Part shown: positions 21,521 through 33,800 of the stretch, piece by piece
How positions within the stretch are numbered: the first letter of the stretch is position 1
Layout: the number at the start of each line of letters is the position of its first letter
Origin: Pisaster brevispinus
Lineage: Eukaryota; Echinodermata; Asteroidea; Forcipulatida; Asteriidae
Reading direction: 5' to 3'
DNA length: 64,000 nt
NCBI GenBank assembly: GCA_023634235.1
Contig: JAMKCF010000001.1
Coordinates: forward strand, 2,750,606 to 2,814,605
The notes under the pieces: model-generated
Database searches by the model: none
Told to the model about the DNA's origin: nothing
Seen by the model: only the letters and a program-made list of their open reading frames with translations
Program-made: the position numbers and the translations under genes

Positions 21521-23000
21521 CTTCTATGATGATTCCTTCTCTGTTTTGATATTGCCAGAATGTTTAACATAGAAATATGAGATAATAATAATAATACAAC
21601 ATTTCTAAAAGCTCCATCTTTCCGTGACTAAACATATTCCGAGGAACTGGAAAAAAGAAAATTAAGGAAAGCATACATTACAAGATACATTTACCTAGAT
21701 TATCAAAGTACACATGGGATGTAATTAAGAGCACATTCAAGAGAGATTTGCACACTAACACAAACAAGAAACAATTAAATAAACACAACTTTTCATAGAC
21801 TAACCTACAAAAAAACACACTGTGGTCTTTGTGTTATTTTGAATTTTTTTGTCATAACTTTATTAATTTGTTAAAATACACACTTTCACAAGCTGTCCTC
21901 AAAGTTTTCACATCAAATAAAATATTCACAGTAGGTTGGGAGATTCCATACAAATCCTTTGAGCACAGTATTAGTTTGTAAGAGCTTCAAATTCCCTTAG
22001 AGATTCAAATTTTCCGTCATACTTTTATCGATTTCTAATCAACGAGGGGAACGTCTGACGACGAAATAATTTGGGAGGATTCTTACAACTTTTACAAGTA
22101 AGCTTTCGAAAAAAATTACACACAATAAAAAAATTAAAAAAAAATTGGGGGGGGGGTGGCATTTCCATAGTTTGACCCCAACTTTAAAGGGCACTGTCCT
22201 CGTAATCATAGCCTGCTGGACATGGAAATAGAAACTCTCATCCAATTACTGCCAGGCCTTGAACTTCGCTCCTGAAGGGGCATGGCAATTTTTCTCTGAT
22301 ACGGGGCACTCTATGAGGAAAATGTAAATTTGTATTGGAACCTTGCAAAGGGCACCACAGCAAAAGCACAGGGCACCACTTCAATTGCTTTGGGTGCTGT
22401 GGGTTAGTTTGAGGCCTGTACTACCCATGCCCACTAAATGTCACATCACAAACAAAATCTGTACACGGCGCCGTTCCCCCGTCGTTATTATCGTTCCAAG
22501 CGTGGGCAGTAACTGGGTGAGAGTTTAGACTCGCTGTGATCACGACTACAGTGCCCCAAATTATAAGAGTAAAATCATCTTTTTCAAAATCTTAAAACAA
22601 TACAATTAACTTCGTATTCTAGTTGAAGGTCACCTAACTAACTCCCTAAGATCTGATTTTTTTTTAAAGTCGAAGGAAAACCAAGAGAGTAAAAATTTTT
22701 TCTCTGGAAAAATTGAGCATGCATCCTTTTCTACGTTTAGACTCTAGCGACAGAAAAGGTGCAAAATGTTCATCTAACGTCAACAACCCAGTACCACCTC
22801 CACCTCCCATTCTTTATCTTCGGCCATGCTACACGTGTTAGTTTATGAGCAATCGGCTCCAGGAAGGGAAAACATTCACGTTTACGTTGCAGGTCGAGAG
22901 TTGGTTGCTTCAAAGTTGTCTGTAAAATTGCCTGGTGTGACACACAAGGGAGTGACTTAAAAGTCCGAATGGTAAAAACGTTCTACTGGGAAGCTTTGGA
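21521..23000. other. Intergenic or 3' region of NDUFV3, no gene recognised
   Basis: A/T-rich sequence. 21600-21790 resembles 25540-25720 (TCTTTCCGTGACTAAACATA.. / GTGACCAAACATAATCC..), so it is a dispersed repeat. The NDUFV3 3' UTR probably ends somewhere here, but no clear polyadenylation signal was assigned. Confidence 0.4.
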
Positions 23001-23001
23001 A

Positions 23002-23275
23002 CACTAGGTGGCAGCAGACTTACCAGGTAAAATTCCATTGGGTATGTAGTTCTGAGCATGCTCACATTTCTGAGAACAATGGTTTTACCTGGTAAGTCTG
23101 CTGCCACAAGGGAGTGACTTAAAAGTCTGAACAGCAGAAATGTTCTACTGGGAAACTTTGGAACACTAGGTGGCAGCAGACTTACCAGGTAAAATTCCAT
23201 TGGTTACATAGTTCTGAGCATGCTCACATTTCTGAGAACAATGGTTTTACTGGTAAGTCTGCTGCCACCTAGTGT
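23002..23275. repeat. Two tandem copies of a CACTAGGTGGCAGCAG hairpin MITE
   Basis: Arms CACTAGGTGGCAGCAGACTT and AAGTCTGCTGCCACCTAGTG flank CATTG..TCTGAGCATGCTCACATTTC. Copy A is 23002-23107 (right end truncated) and copy B 23163-23275, with shared flank GGGAGTGACTTAAAAGTC, so the pair arose by tandem duplication. A third copy is at 53685-53801. Confidence 0.75.
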
Positions 23276-23548
23276 TGCCAAAAGTCTCCCATTGGATTGG
23301 ATAAGTATTCCGGCAGGTGTACAGGTCTGTTGAACGACTGAAGCCCTCCGTTGGAACGTTCAAACGGCCAACGAGCATTCTCTTGTCTGGGAAACTCCAG
23401 TAGTCGACGAAACTTTGTGGTCCAGCAGAATGGTCTGGCCGTCCAGTGGAATGCAGGTGGAAGCCAACGGAGACGTTTTTAATGTGCCTAGATTATGCCA
23501 ACTTTTTAGACGCTCCTAATCCCTGACTAGCGGTTGTAGTTGATGTGT

Positions 23549-26500
23549 CTACGGTTTTCCAGGTGTTGGTTGGGCTATCCGGTATTTTGCCATGTCACTC
23601 TCGACATTGTAGAAGAGCATGTCGTCATACTCTGGCACCTGATAGGTATAGGGTTCACTGGGACTTGTTGGCTTAGGAGCTTGGGCAGGCGCTGCAAAGA
23701 AAGCAATGATAAGGAAAGTTATTACATCTGGGTCGTTTGGTGTCAATCTCAACACCCCTGCAAGGGTCAATTTCAACACTCCTCCTATGGTCAATCTCAA
23801 CAACTATCCAAAGGTTAATCTTAACAACCCTCCAGGGGTCAAATCACCACCAAGGGGTCAAATCAACACCCCTTTAAGGGGTTAATCTCAACACCCCTCA
23901 AAGGTTCAATCTAAACACCCCACCAAGAGTCAAATCGACACCCCACCAAGAGTCAAATCGACACCCCACCAAGAGTCAAATCGACACCCCACCAAGAGTC
24001 AAATCGACACCCCACCAAGAGTCAAATCGACACCCCACCAAGAGTCAAATCGACACCCCACCAAGAGTCAAATCGACACCCCACCAAGAGTCAAATCAAC
24101 ACCCCACCAAGAGTCAAATCGACACCCCACCAAGAGTCAAATCAACACCCCTCCAAGAGTCAAATCAACACCCCTCCAGGGGTCAAATCAACAACCCTTC
24201 AAGGGTCAAATCAACACCCCTCCAAGGGTCAAATCAACACCCCACCAAGGGTCAATCTTAACACCCTTCCAAGGGTCAAATCAACACCCCTCCAAGGGTC
24301 AATCTCAACACCCCACCGAGGGTCAAATCAACACCCCTCCAAGGGTCAAATCAAGAGCCCTCCAAGGGTCAATCTCAACACCCCACCAAGGGTCAAATCA
24401 ACACCCCTCCAAGGGTCAAATCAACACCCCTCCAAGGGTCAATCTCAACACCCCACCAAGGGTCAAATCAACACCCCTCCAAGGGTCAAATCAACACCCC
24501 AAGAGGTCTGTCTCATGGATTTTCCTGACTTTTGTTTGGTTGTACATGTATGAGAAAACATCCCAAACCAAAACTTGAGTGCTCAGGGTCAAACAGTTTT
24601 GGGGCAACATCATCTGATTTTCGTTTGTTTTTCAACAGGACTCGACTCAGGAGGGTACTGAGTATACAGTGCTTTTACAAATATTTTTCTTGATCTCCGA
24701 TGCAAATTTAATATCTATTGAATTGGGCAGAAACTTGCAAGCTCGAAGCCTACTTACATACATTTATCTTTTGTTTTAAAAGCCCTAATCTGCACTATGG
24801 GGCATTCTATTTGGTTTTATCTTCATGTTTTTTATGCTCTTAATAAAAAAAATAAAAAAAATCACATCTCTGAAGTGAATATAGGATTCAAACTGCCCAT
24901 AGTAACCAGACAAGCTACAATCCTGGCCATATCTTGTTGGCTCTCATTGCGCTCTCATTGCGCGGTCTGCACTCCTAACAACATTGAGCAAAGGAGCGGG
25001 GAAGGTGATGTTTAGTGTCACCTGGCCCAAGCATTTTGGCCGGGATTGTAGGTGGTCTACTGGTAAGACATACTGCTCTAGAATGCCAAAGGTCATGGGT
25101 TCGAATCCCGGCCGAGTAATAATATCCTACAGCAGTTGAAGTTTGATTTTACTCACAATCACAAACTGCCTCTCCATTACAATCAAGATTAATGATTAAC
25201 CAGTCCCTCAACTCAAATTAGAAATTTACAACCACTTTCTCACCTTCTTTTTCCGTCTTCGTCTCTGTTTTTGATTCAACTGTCCCCGAGGGTTTGGAAG
25301 AGCTTGTAAATCTTGGCAATTGCCTCAAACACAGCTGGGCCTGCAAACCAACATATTTATGATTGTAAGTTTTACGTGCATACATGTATGATGCATGTAG
25401 TAATGGTAAAGGTAACTCAAATACAGACTAGGCCTAACCCTAATGTCAGTTCATTCAATCAACTAAATTCATATACACAGTACAAAATGGTTATTTAAAA
25501 TTCTTAGACAGATGGGGCATAACAAGAAAAAGAAAAAACTGTAGCGCCATCTATCTGTGACCAAACATAATCCATGGACCTGGAAAAAAGAAAATTTAAG
25601 AATTTATGCATACATTAAAAAATACTTAGATTATCAAAGTATGCATGTGATGTAATTAAGAGCACATTTAAAGAGAGGTTTGCACACTAAAAAACCCCAA
25701 AACAATTGGTTAAACACAATGTGACAATATATAGCTCATCAAATAGATAAAAAATTGTTTATGTATTATTTCAAAGCACAAAAAAAAAGACATCACAATC
25801 AGAAGATTGAATTGCGTCTAAATTTACATTAAATCAATTAAAAATTCATTTGAAAATTACAACAACAAACTTAAACAGAACAAACATGACAAAGCAATTA
25901 AGGAAACAGACTTAAAAAGGCACTAGCACACTGACAAGACTGAATAAACTTGTCAAAAAAGGAGAAAGGGACATCAAGGGTGATCAAAGGTAAAGGCAGG
26001 ACAAGAAGGGAAGTAAGTATTAAGTAAGACAATTAAAAAGCCATTCTGGATGTAAATGCAGTCATTAAATAAAAACAATCATAAAAATTGGCGGATAGTT
26101 ATTGTTACCCTATCCTGCCTGATGGACTCATTCTTCATCCAAGTTAGGGCCCTTAAAATCAATTAAAGTCAATTAAAATAATGCCGAACGACTTTTAAGC
26201 ATGCTTTTGAAAATGTCCAGAGATTCTGTAGCCAGCCAGGCCCAGGTACATGTACAGCTCAGATAAATAATGGTAAATAAGAGTTCAAGAGTTTTGGACA
26301 AATACTACAGTCATTTGACCAGTTCGGGATCATTGACCAGTTCGGGATCACTTCAACTTTGCAACAACCCCATAATTAAGTTACTTCTCACATTACCAAT
26401 TTCTGTTGATACATGTGAAGAATAACATGCAATAAACCAACAAACCCAAAATAAGGTTCCAAACTTCATCAACAAATAAATTATGGCCATTTTCTTGAAG

Positions 26501-27764
26501 TTTGTCTGCGATTTTGATCATTATTTTAAAAAAAAATGTTGGTTGAAAAACGCTGTTAAAACTTCTCACCTTTAAAATTTGAACGCCAGGGCGAATACAA
26601 TTTATGTTAAATGCTTAGAATGTGTTAAAAATATTTCAGGTAAATACTGAGCAGTCGTCTTGTTTTTTTGAGGAGACGAAATTACCGAAATCGTCTTTTG
26701 GGGGGCATCGTACCCTTGACCAGTTCGGGATCACTCACTACTCAGCATCTCTCATTGCGTCAAATGGTGCCGCACTCAGTGAGGTAAAATCTTACTGTTG
26801 CAGTCGAAAGTTTATTTGTTGCTTTTAAGATACATTTCTTCAAAAAATTCTTGTAGGAATATTGGTTTTTTTATATTTGGGTCAATGTTGCTTTTAGGCG
26901 TGCTTCACCTTTTCATTTGCCTTTGCTGTTGTTTTGTGTTTTTGTTGCTGGATTTTTGCGCTGCTGTTGAATACACTTGCATGAAATTCTCTGGAGAAAG
27001 GAAGTCCATGTCCATGCCAACACACTTGTGAAGTTTGTGTCCTTGAGAGACAGTTTTATGAATGGGAGTATTGGTTTGCAATAGAGGGCAAGCTACTGAT
27101 TCAGAATAGAATCAACCCTGAACTGGTCAAACAGGTGACAATACTTTTCTCAAAGCCTCTTCAAAAGTACTAATCTTTTTTTGTCAGTGGATACTTGGTG
27201 AGTTTTATAACATGTTTAGGTAAACTGATAAACTTTTTTGTTTAAAATGTCAAAGAGATTGCAACCAAAAACAATGTGAATTCAAAAAGTGATCCCGAAC
27301 TGGTCAAATGACTGTATTAACATCACAAAAAGTAACAACAGGTGAATAGGAAGGCGCAATCACCATTGGATGTGGTTGTTTTAGGGACAGCTAGGGCTTC
27401 CACAGTTAGAACTAGAAGAAGTTTATTTGTAGATTGAAGATAACAACTTGGCATAGGCCTTAGATAGTTAGGTGAGCAGGTGAGAGAAGTTCCTTGGAAC
27501 ATGGAGGAAGGAATACATGCTTGGAAATACGGTGCAAAAAGGGCACTTCCATTTTTCACAATATTTGGAAAGTTTTAAGTTTAAGAAGGTGAACATTTTG
27601 AAGGGACACCAAGGCCAAGACCAGGAGGAACAGAGGCCATGGCATCCACAGCCTCTGTGAAATTCCAGGCCTGCGTACTGCAAACATCTAAAGAACAAAA
27701 ACGCCCAAATTACCTGGTGAAATCTTGACAATTGCCGGACGACATTCTTCACGGAGACTGCCAT
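23549..27764 (-). CDS. NDUFV3: NADH dehydrogenase [ubiquinone] flavoprotein 3-like (complex I accessory subunit), 3 exons
   Basis: Minus-strand exons 27764-27714 (17 codons), 25340-25244 and 23691-23549 join in phase with gt..ag borders to give 96 residues. The first exon is a plausible mitochondrial presequence (MAVSVKNVVRQLSRF: basic, no acidic residues). The middle is low complexity (Ser/Thr/Lys/Glu then Ala/Pro). The C-terminal exon has YQVPEYDDMLFYNVESDMA followed by KYRIAQPTPGKP-stop. This matches the conserved NDUFV3 end, where an aromatic, Asp-rich stretch is followed by an E/D-L/M-x-K-x-R-x-x-Q-P-x-x-G motif. NDUFV3 sits on the matrix arm of complex I beside NDUFV1/NDUFV2. The length fits the short isoform. 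Its start codon lies 48 bp from the divergent CNOT11 start. Introns contain a 23-bp minisatellite and a 1-kb transposon. Confidence 0.82.
23740..24510. repeat. 23-bp minisatellite in NDUFV3 intron 2
   Basis: Units like CACCAAGAGTCAAATCGACACC(C), period 23 bp, about 33 copies. The block 23918-24140 is almost perfectly homogeneous, while both flanks have variant units (CTCCAAGGGTCAAATCAACACC). It lies just 50 bp from the acceptor of the last NDUFV3 exon. Confidence 0.9.
25040..25135 (+). mobile_element. SINE fragment with tRNA-like head
   Basis: GGTGGTCTACTGGTAAGACA (A-box like) and GGTTCGAATCCC (B-box) with a CCGGCCGAGT 3' end. Related to the copies at 30835-31030 and 62835-63055. Read as a SINE, not a tRNA gene, because the anticodon stem does not pair well. 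Confidence 0.55.
25540..25760. repeat. Dispersed repeat shared with 21600-21790
   Basis: Segments such as GGAAAAAAGAAAATT.AAG, TATCAAAGTA.ACATG and GATGTAATTAAGAGCACATT occur in both places in the same order. Non-coding; class unknown. Confidence 0.5.
26308..27314. mobile_element. 1.0-kb element with CAGTCATTTGACC inverted ends (TA target site)
   Basis: Starts CAGTCATTTGACCAGTTCGG and ends with its complement (..CCGAACTGGTCAAATGACTG), flanked by TA on both sides. CAGT ends plus TA duplication fit a mariner/Tc1-like non-autonomous element. GACCAGTTCGGGATCA recurs internally at 26329-26350 and 26719-26735. No transposase frame was found. It lies in intron 1 of NDUFV3. Confidence 0.7.
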
Positions 27765-27812
27765 TTTGATTGAATGGTCAACTGAGGGCGCTCTTCTAAG
27801 CAGAAATTCAAG
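27765..27812. promoter_or_regulatory. Bidirectional NDUFV3/CNOT11 promoter core
   Basis: 48 bp separate the divergent start codons. Both starts sit in YY1-like motifs: AAGATGGCG at the CNOT11 ATG and, on the other strand, AAAATGGCAG at the NDUFV3 ATG. No TATA box. Transcripts must be almost leaderless, overlap, or start from upstream non-coding exons. Confidence 0.6.
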
Positions 27813-30800
27813 ATGGCGCTGTCCGCAAAAGAACTTGCGAGTCTTCTGAAGTGAGTTATTGCGTAGTTTTGTTGGTTTTCTTGCTCTAATAAAAGTTAAT
27901 CGACGATGATTTTTAAAGATCAAACAACGTTATTTTGAATGATAATGTAGTTCAGTTAATTGTTATAAAACTGTTAGTATTTCAGACATGGATGGAGTTT
28001 ATAATAATCTCGCAATGTGCGAGCGAGTACCTGAGTAATGAGTATACTCCGGTCTCCGGAGGAGCTGCACAGTAAACATGGTAAAGGAAGATGATGAAAT
28101 GAATCGTATCATATTCATAGCCACCTCTTCAGACTCTTGTCTTTACCATTCACTGATTCTGAATTGAAATAGTACATGTATTGTATTCAATCAACTGAGA
28201 GAAATTAAGGGGTGGCTAGCTGCATACAGATATTTTTCCATAATGTATTAAATATTAATATTTTTTAAATGGGTGAGTGTGGAAACTTGCGACGTAGTGA
28301 CAAAAATAACAACATCTTTTGTATTCATTGCAGCTTGCTGTCAGAAGAATTGGTCAGCAACAATTCCTTTGAGATTTTAGCGACCAATTTCCACCATGCA
28401 TTCAAGACGCAGGATCATTACAAAGTTGGCTCAGCTCTTGTAAGTACAATTAGTAATAATCTGAAAACTTTGCCTGAAATGTAGCACACCAAGCTAAAAA
28501 AGGGATCTTGTCAAAATTAGTCCAGGACAACCAGCGGATAAGTACATGTACCGTTCATGTACCATCCCACCGCTGCCACCATGAAGTGTGATCAGAAATG
28601 GACTCAGATAGAGACATAGATTGATTCCTTGATGGACAACACTAGATCTGCTTTAAATGTCACCTTAGCCCCACTTGTGTGGCCAAGGGACAGGAAACCT
28701 GAATCCTTGGCCACACGTCGTCACCCATATTTTCGTCAGCCCACCGATTAAAAAATAGAGGCGCATTCCGTAAGAGCGGGTCGGCGGTTTAAACCACCTC
28801 AATGTGTTCACCTACCTCTTAGCTTGACCTGGGTGATTTGGGTGAGTACATAAATAACAATTTCAAAAGATATTTCAATTCAAAATTGTCAACTTCATCC
28901 GAATTAGATTTTCGCGACATGTACTGAGTGCGGCCATTTTGGATTGATTCTGATCGTGCCAATCAATTCATGACGTCACCGGCCGGCCGGGTTGTGGGCG
29001 GAGCGAAGATGCGCACATTGCAATGGTTGCTTTATGTATCCGCTCCGCCCACAGCCCGGCCGGCCGGTGACGTCATGAATTGATTGGCACGATTAGAATC
29101 AATCCAAAATGGCCGCGCTCAGTACATGCTGCGAAAATCTAATTCGGATAGAGTTGAAAATTTTGAATTGAAATATCAGGAAACCGGATGCCAGAACCAG
29201 ATCAGTAACAGCGCCATCACAGGAGGGTTTCGCTACAATACCTTAAAAACCCCATGTTTTTAAAACATCTAAAGAAATAACTACGGGCCTCGACTCAACG
29301 CTAGTGATTTTTTCTCCCGTTCTTCTGCCCAGGTTCTCCTGTTACAGAACCCAGACTTGTTGCCGTCCCCTGCCCAGCGCTTAGTGGCTCTCTTCTACCT
29401 GTGGGAGATGCATCGCAGTGAACCCATCGGAAACAACCCATTTGCACCGGTTTTCTCTCATCTACTGGTAATAATAGAGTTGTTCACTTACCTTTATCGT
29501 CCTAAACTGTTAAACAGTTCACACACACAGCAGAGGCCAGCATTCTGGGTGTCATGTGACCGAGTGGGATGTCATGTGGCCGAGTGGTTTAGAGCCTCGA
29601 ATTCAAGTTTCGATGGTTAAGTCATCGGGGTGTGGGTTCGAATCCCGGTCATGACACTTGTGTTCTTGAGCAAGATACTTTACTATAATTGCTTCTCTTC
29701 ACCCAGGGGGTATAAATGGGTACCTGCGAGGGTAGAGGTTGATATTGTGTTTGAAAAAGCCTTCGGAGCGCCACGGCAGCCCGGGCTGTATACTCCCCAG
29801 GGAGCTGAGAAAGATTACAGGAATGTTATTGGCCCAATGACCAGGGCACTAATGTAAAGCGCATTGAGACGTTATTGTGAAATGCACTATATAAGAACTA
29901 GTTATTATTATTATTATTATTATTCTCCAGAAGACGGTCAGAGCAAACTGATCGAAACGTCGAGCAGAACTAACCGGCTCTTCTCAGAGCCACCACTACT
30001 CACAAAAAGAGATTTCTTACATGGTGTCACTGCAAACCTTACTTACTTAGAATTTGTGACTTCCGTTTAACTGTTTCGACGGATTCCAATTGGAACTATG
30101 AGCTCGTCTGTAAAAAGGAGCTGATGTCAACTCTCTTGCAAGGGTTAAAAATGGAACACTGTAACCCAGTCTTTACAGTCACTAAACCACTTACCACAGT
30201 GATGGCAGCTGTACAAAACAAATGTCAAACAGAGTGTAGCGATTGAAAATAATGTATTACATTTCTGGGGGATTAAGATCGAAAACTTTTGTAAACATCA
30301 GGAAGTAATTTCCGTTATTTTTTAAATTATCCGTTTAACTTGTAAACGCTTGTTTCCATTTTTCATAGGCTAACTCCGAAGATGACACGGCCAGTAATCT
30401 GGTCCGCATGCCGCCGATCGGTAAAGCCGAGCGGTACTTCTTGTCTCAGCTCGTCTCGTCGACAGGGAGCCCACAAAGAGAGGTAATTAGACAGGTATGA
30501 AAAACATCCTTCGTCTTCTGACGATGACTAGAGCAGGCTAGTCGAAATATTGAGACCATTAGAAACTCCCTCCACGGCAGTGAAGTTTAATGAGAGAAGT
30601 CTTGCGATCCACTAAGTGAAAATAGTAGTCCGCGCCGATTTCCTACCTTCCACCCAGGTAGTAGTTAATAAGCAGAGTAGGGGTTAACCCCGGTGTTTCT
30701 GGTTCACATAGCAAGCACCCTTGTTTACAGGTTTCCTCAGGCTTGCGAGCTTCAGTGATTAAGTTCACTTATGAGGCATCCTTGGTTTCATTACCAGAAA

Positions 30801-33800
30801 TTATAATTTAATAGATGTAATATTTACATCGGGATGAAGGATTTTAATTTGGTTTTTTCCCTTGCACCGATGTGTATTAAGCACTGTATGCTCAGTGCTT
30901 TCCCGAGCTCTGTGAAAAAAAAACCCACAGACAATCACTCGGGTGGGATTCGAACCCACGACCTTTGCATTGCAAAAGCAGATGTCTTACCAGTAGACCA
31001 CCGAGCTAGCCCGATGGCTAGAGGCGGGTTAGAATCCTTACCAACGATTTAATAATTTGATTGCCTGTTTTTTTTTTTTTTATTTAATTAAAAGAAATTA
31101 TACTAATAGTAATAATAATTTCTTGTTATTATTTTCACATGTAGCTCTTTAAGAAGGTCCCACGTCAGATTGTGGTGATGGACCCAGGACCAAATCCGCC
31201 CCCGATCGACCTGAGTGGCCTGCAGGTGGCACTGGCTGAGAGGCAATCAGAGTTGCCGCTTCAGAGTCGAGCTGGTCTCTCTTGCATAATGAGCGACCCG
31301 GACCCTGATGTCGGGTAAGAATCAGGGTTCTCCCTTTGGACAAGCTACTGTGTCGAGCCGATATGTGCGAATTATGCTCTGATACGCGCACATTTCGGCC
31401 GCTACGCAAAAACAAAAATAATAGTAATAATTTTTTGTAAATTTACATTTTATAAAAAAAAAAGAAAAGAAAAAAGAAAATCGAGAGAAAGCTATAAAGA
31501 ATGCTTCAAGCTAGCGTGTCGGGTCGATACACGTGAATTACGCTCTGATACGCGCACATTTCGCCGCTACGCAAAAAAAATAAAAAAATAAAAATAGAAT
31601 TACTTTGATCTTGCCTCCTATTGTTAGTTGCATTTTCTTATGTGGCTTGCCCTCTAATCCTACCCTTTCATGCTTCCTGCATTGTAATACCTACAATGCA
31701 GTACCACCTTTATGGTCCAGTGATCCAGCCTTTCACACTGACCATCCTTTGTCCTCACTTCTTTACTCTGATTCTTAGCCAGTAAATTTACAACTCTGAT
31801 TGGCTATATTTTCCTGCCTTTTTCTGGATACTCTCCCTTAATCCTTTGCTCCTCTTTTTTGTGATAAATGGATATGTTTGTGTTTGTTCTTGTTTATGCC
31901 TCTGACAAAGGTCCGGTTTGGATCGAAAGCTAAGGCCATCTCCCTTACTATTTTTATGTATATTTTTTTTATTAATACCAACAAAAAAAAATTGAGAAAA
32001 AAACATAAAGAATGCTTCAGATTACACAGTAGAGCTTTTAAAACCACGACGTACACCAAGTAGAAAACATTCTGAAGATGTTGTTTCAATTTAGCGTGCT
32101 TCGGCCAAACATCAAAAGATTTTGGCCCAGAATGCTCCACAGTTTTGAAAAACCTCGGGAGAGCCCTGAGAATTGTACTGAGCTGAGCTCATTCTCATAA
32201 AATCTGTAAGCACATAAATTTGCTAAGCTCAGAGTAATCTTGCTCAGCAGAAACAGGTTACGGTACGACATTCCATGAAGTTTGCATTGTTGCGACTGGT
32301 CCCCTACTCAATTTTTGCTGAGCAAAGAGATTTGATTAGCAGTATTTCTTGCTAAATAGCTTTATGAAATTGGGCTCAGGCTGTAGTGAAAGGAATAGGG
32401 GAAGAGGTTTTTTCTATGTTTTTGTTTGTTTGTTTGTTTGTTTGTTGGGGTGTTGGGGTGTTTGTTTGCTTGTTTGTTTGTTGTTGGTTTTTTTTTTTTG
32501 GGGGGGGGGGCCCAGCACACAAAATTCTGTACCATGGGTTTGTATTTCTGAAGTTGATGATTTTCCACCCAGATCTGCGTATGATCCTGAGATGGCGTCT
32601 AGTGTAATGGAGAATCTGATGTGCGGAGTGAAGCCTCCAATGGAAGCGAGCTTCAGACCAGAGCTCATCAGGTTACCACCCCCTCTCCATGTCTGTGAGG
32701 ATGAGGTAAGACCAGTGTTCCGCTGGCCAAATGCCAGTATAAAAACCATAGAGTTATGTGTAGGAACTAGAGGGCGCACTGGTAATGCTACGTGCACAAA
32801 CGCGACGGGACTGCAAGGAGATACGCGCGCCAATTTGTACGAGGGCAACATTGAATACGAGGTGTGCTTGCTAAATAAGAATAGTAATAATATATTGTAT
32901 TTGTATAGCGCCTACTGCAGGCCAGCCTCTAAGCGCTTAACATTCAGTATTTCCTGCAAGGTATTTGGGGCTACGTTTGAAGTACACTGTATGAGACCTA
33001 CTCCTTTACATAGCACCTTGTAATGGTTTACAAGGTGCTGTGGCGCAATATGCTGCCGATCAGACCAGTACACGCTATGCGGTCTAAAAAACAGGCTGCC
33101 GTTTAAAGTTGTTTCGAGAGGTTTATATCTTATTAATTTCAATAGAGGATGAACACACTATGCCATGATTTGTTGTCCAAAGTGAAGGAATATAACACTA
33201 AAATATTAGATTTATTTGAGGATTGTATACTACTATAAACGGTCTTCACTGGCATTCATACATTTCACAGTAAACCCTTTCATTGTTAACCATTGCTCTG
33301 TTGCAACACGCACTAATAATCTAGACACAAATATGTTGTTTATTTACTACTTACAAAATGGCCGCCGCTGCCCTTGTCGGGCTGCGTAACTAGGCTAGTG
33401 CGCCCTCTAGTTCCTATATATAACTATGTGGTATAAACACACAAGAACCAGTCAGAATTCTGTCCAACTAGTTCGGCTGGCCTCTTCATTGCTTCTCATA
33501 GCTACATGCAAACCACTGATTTAGCCGTAGGTCCCGTGTACTAGGATTGGTAGTGCACGTTAAAGAACCCAGTACACTTATCGTGGAAGAGTAGGGGTTA
33601 ACCCCAGTGTGTCTGATTCACATAGCAAGCACCCTTGTTTACAGGTTTCCTCAGGCTTGCGAGCTACAGTGATTAAGTTCACTCATGAGGCATCCTTGGT
33701 GTCATTACCAGAAATTAATCATATTAATAATAATAATTACAGATGGAAAGATTATCTTGACAAATGTTTTGTGCACCAACCACTATTATTTGACCCAAAC

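Noticed and set aside
27468..27923. Upstream ATG at 27923 for the minus-strand gene
   Set aside because: It would overlap CNOT11 exon 1 and lacks a sensible presequence; the ATG at 27764 starts a typical mitochondrial targeting segment.
32349..33023. 224-residue plus frame as a separate gene
   Set aside because: It is CNOT11 exon 6 (32573-32705) read through with upstream GTTT/poly-G simple sequence and a downstream SINE.
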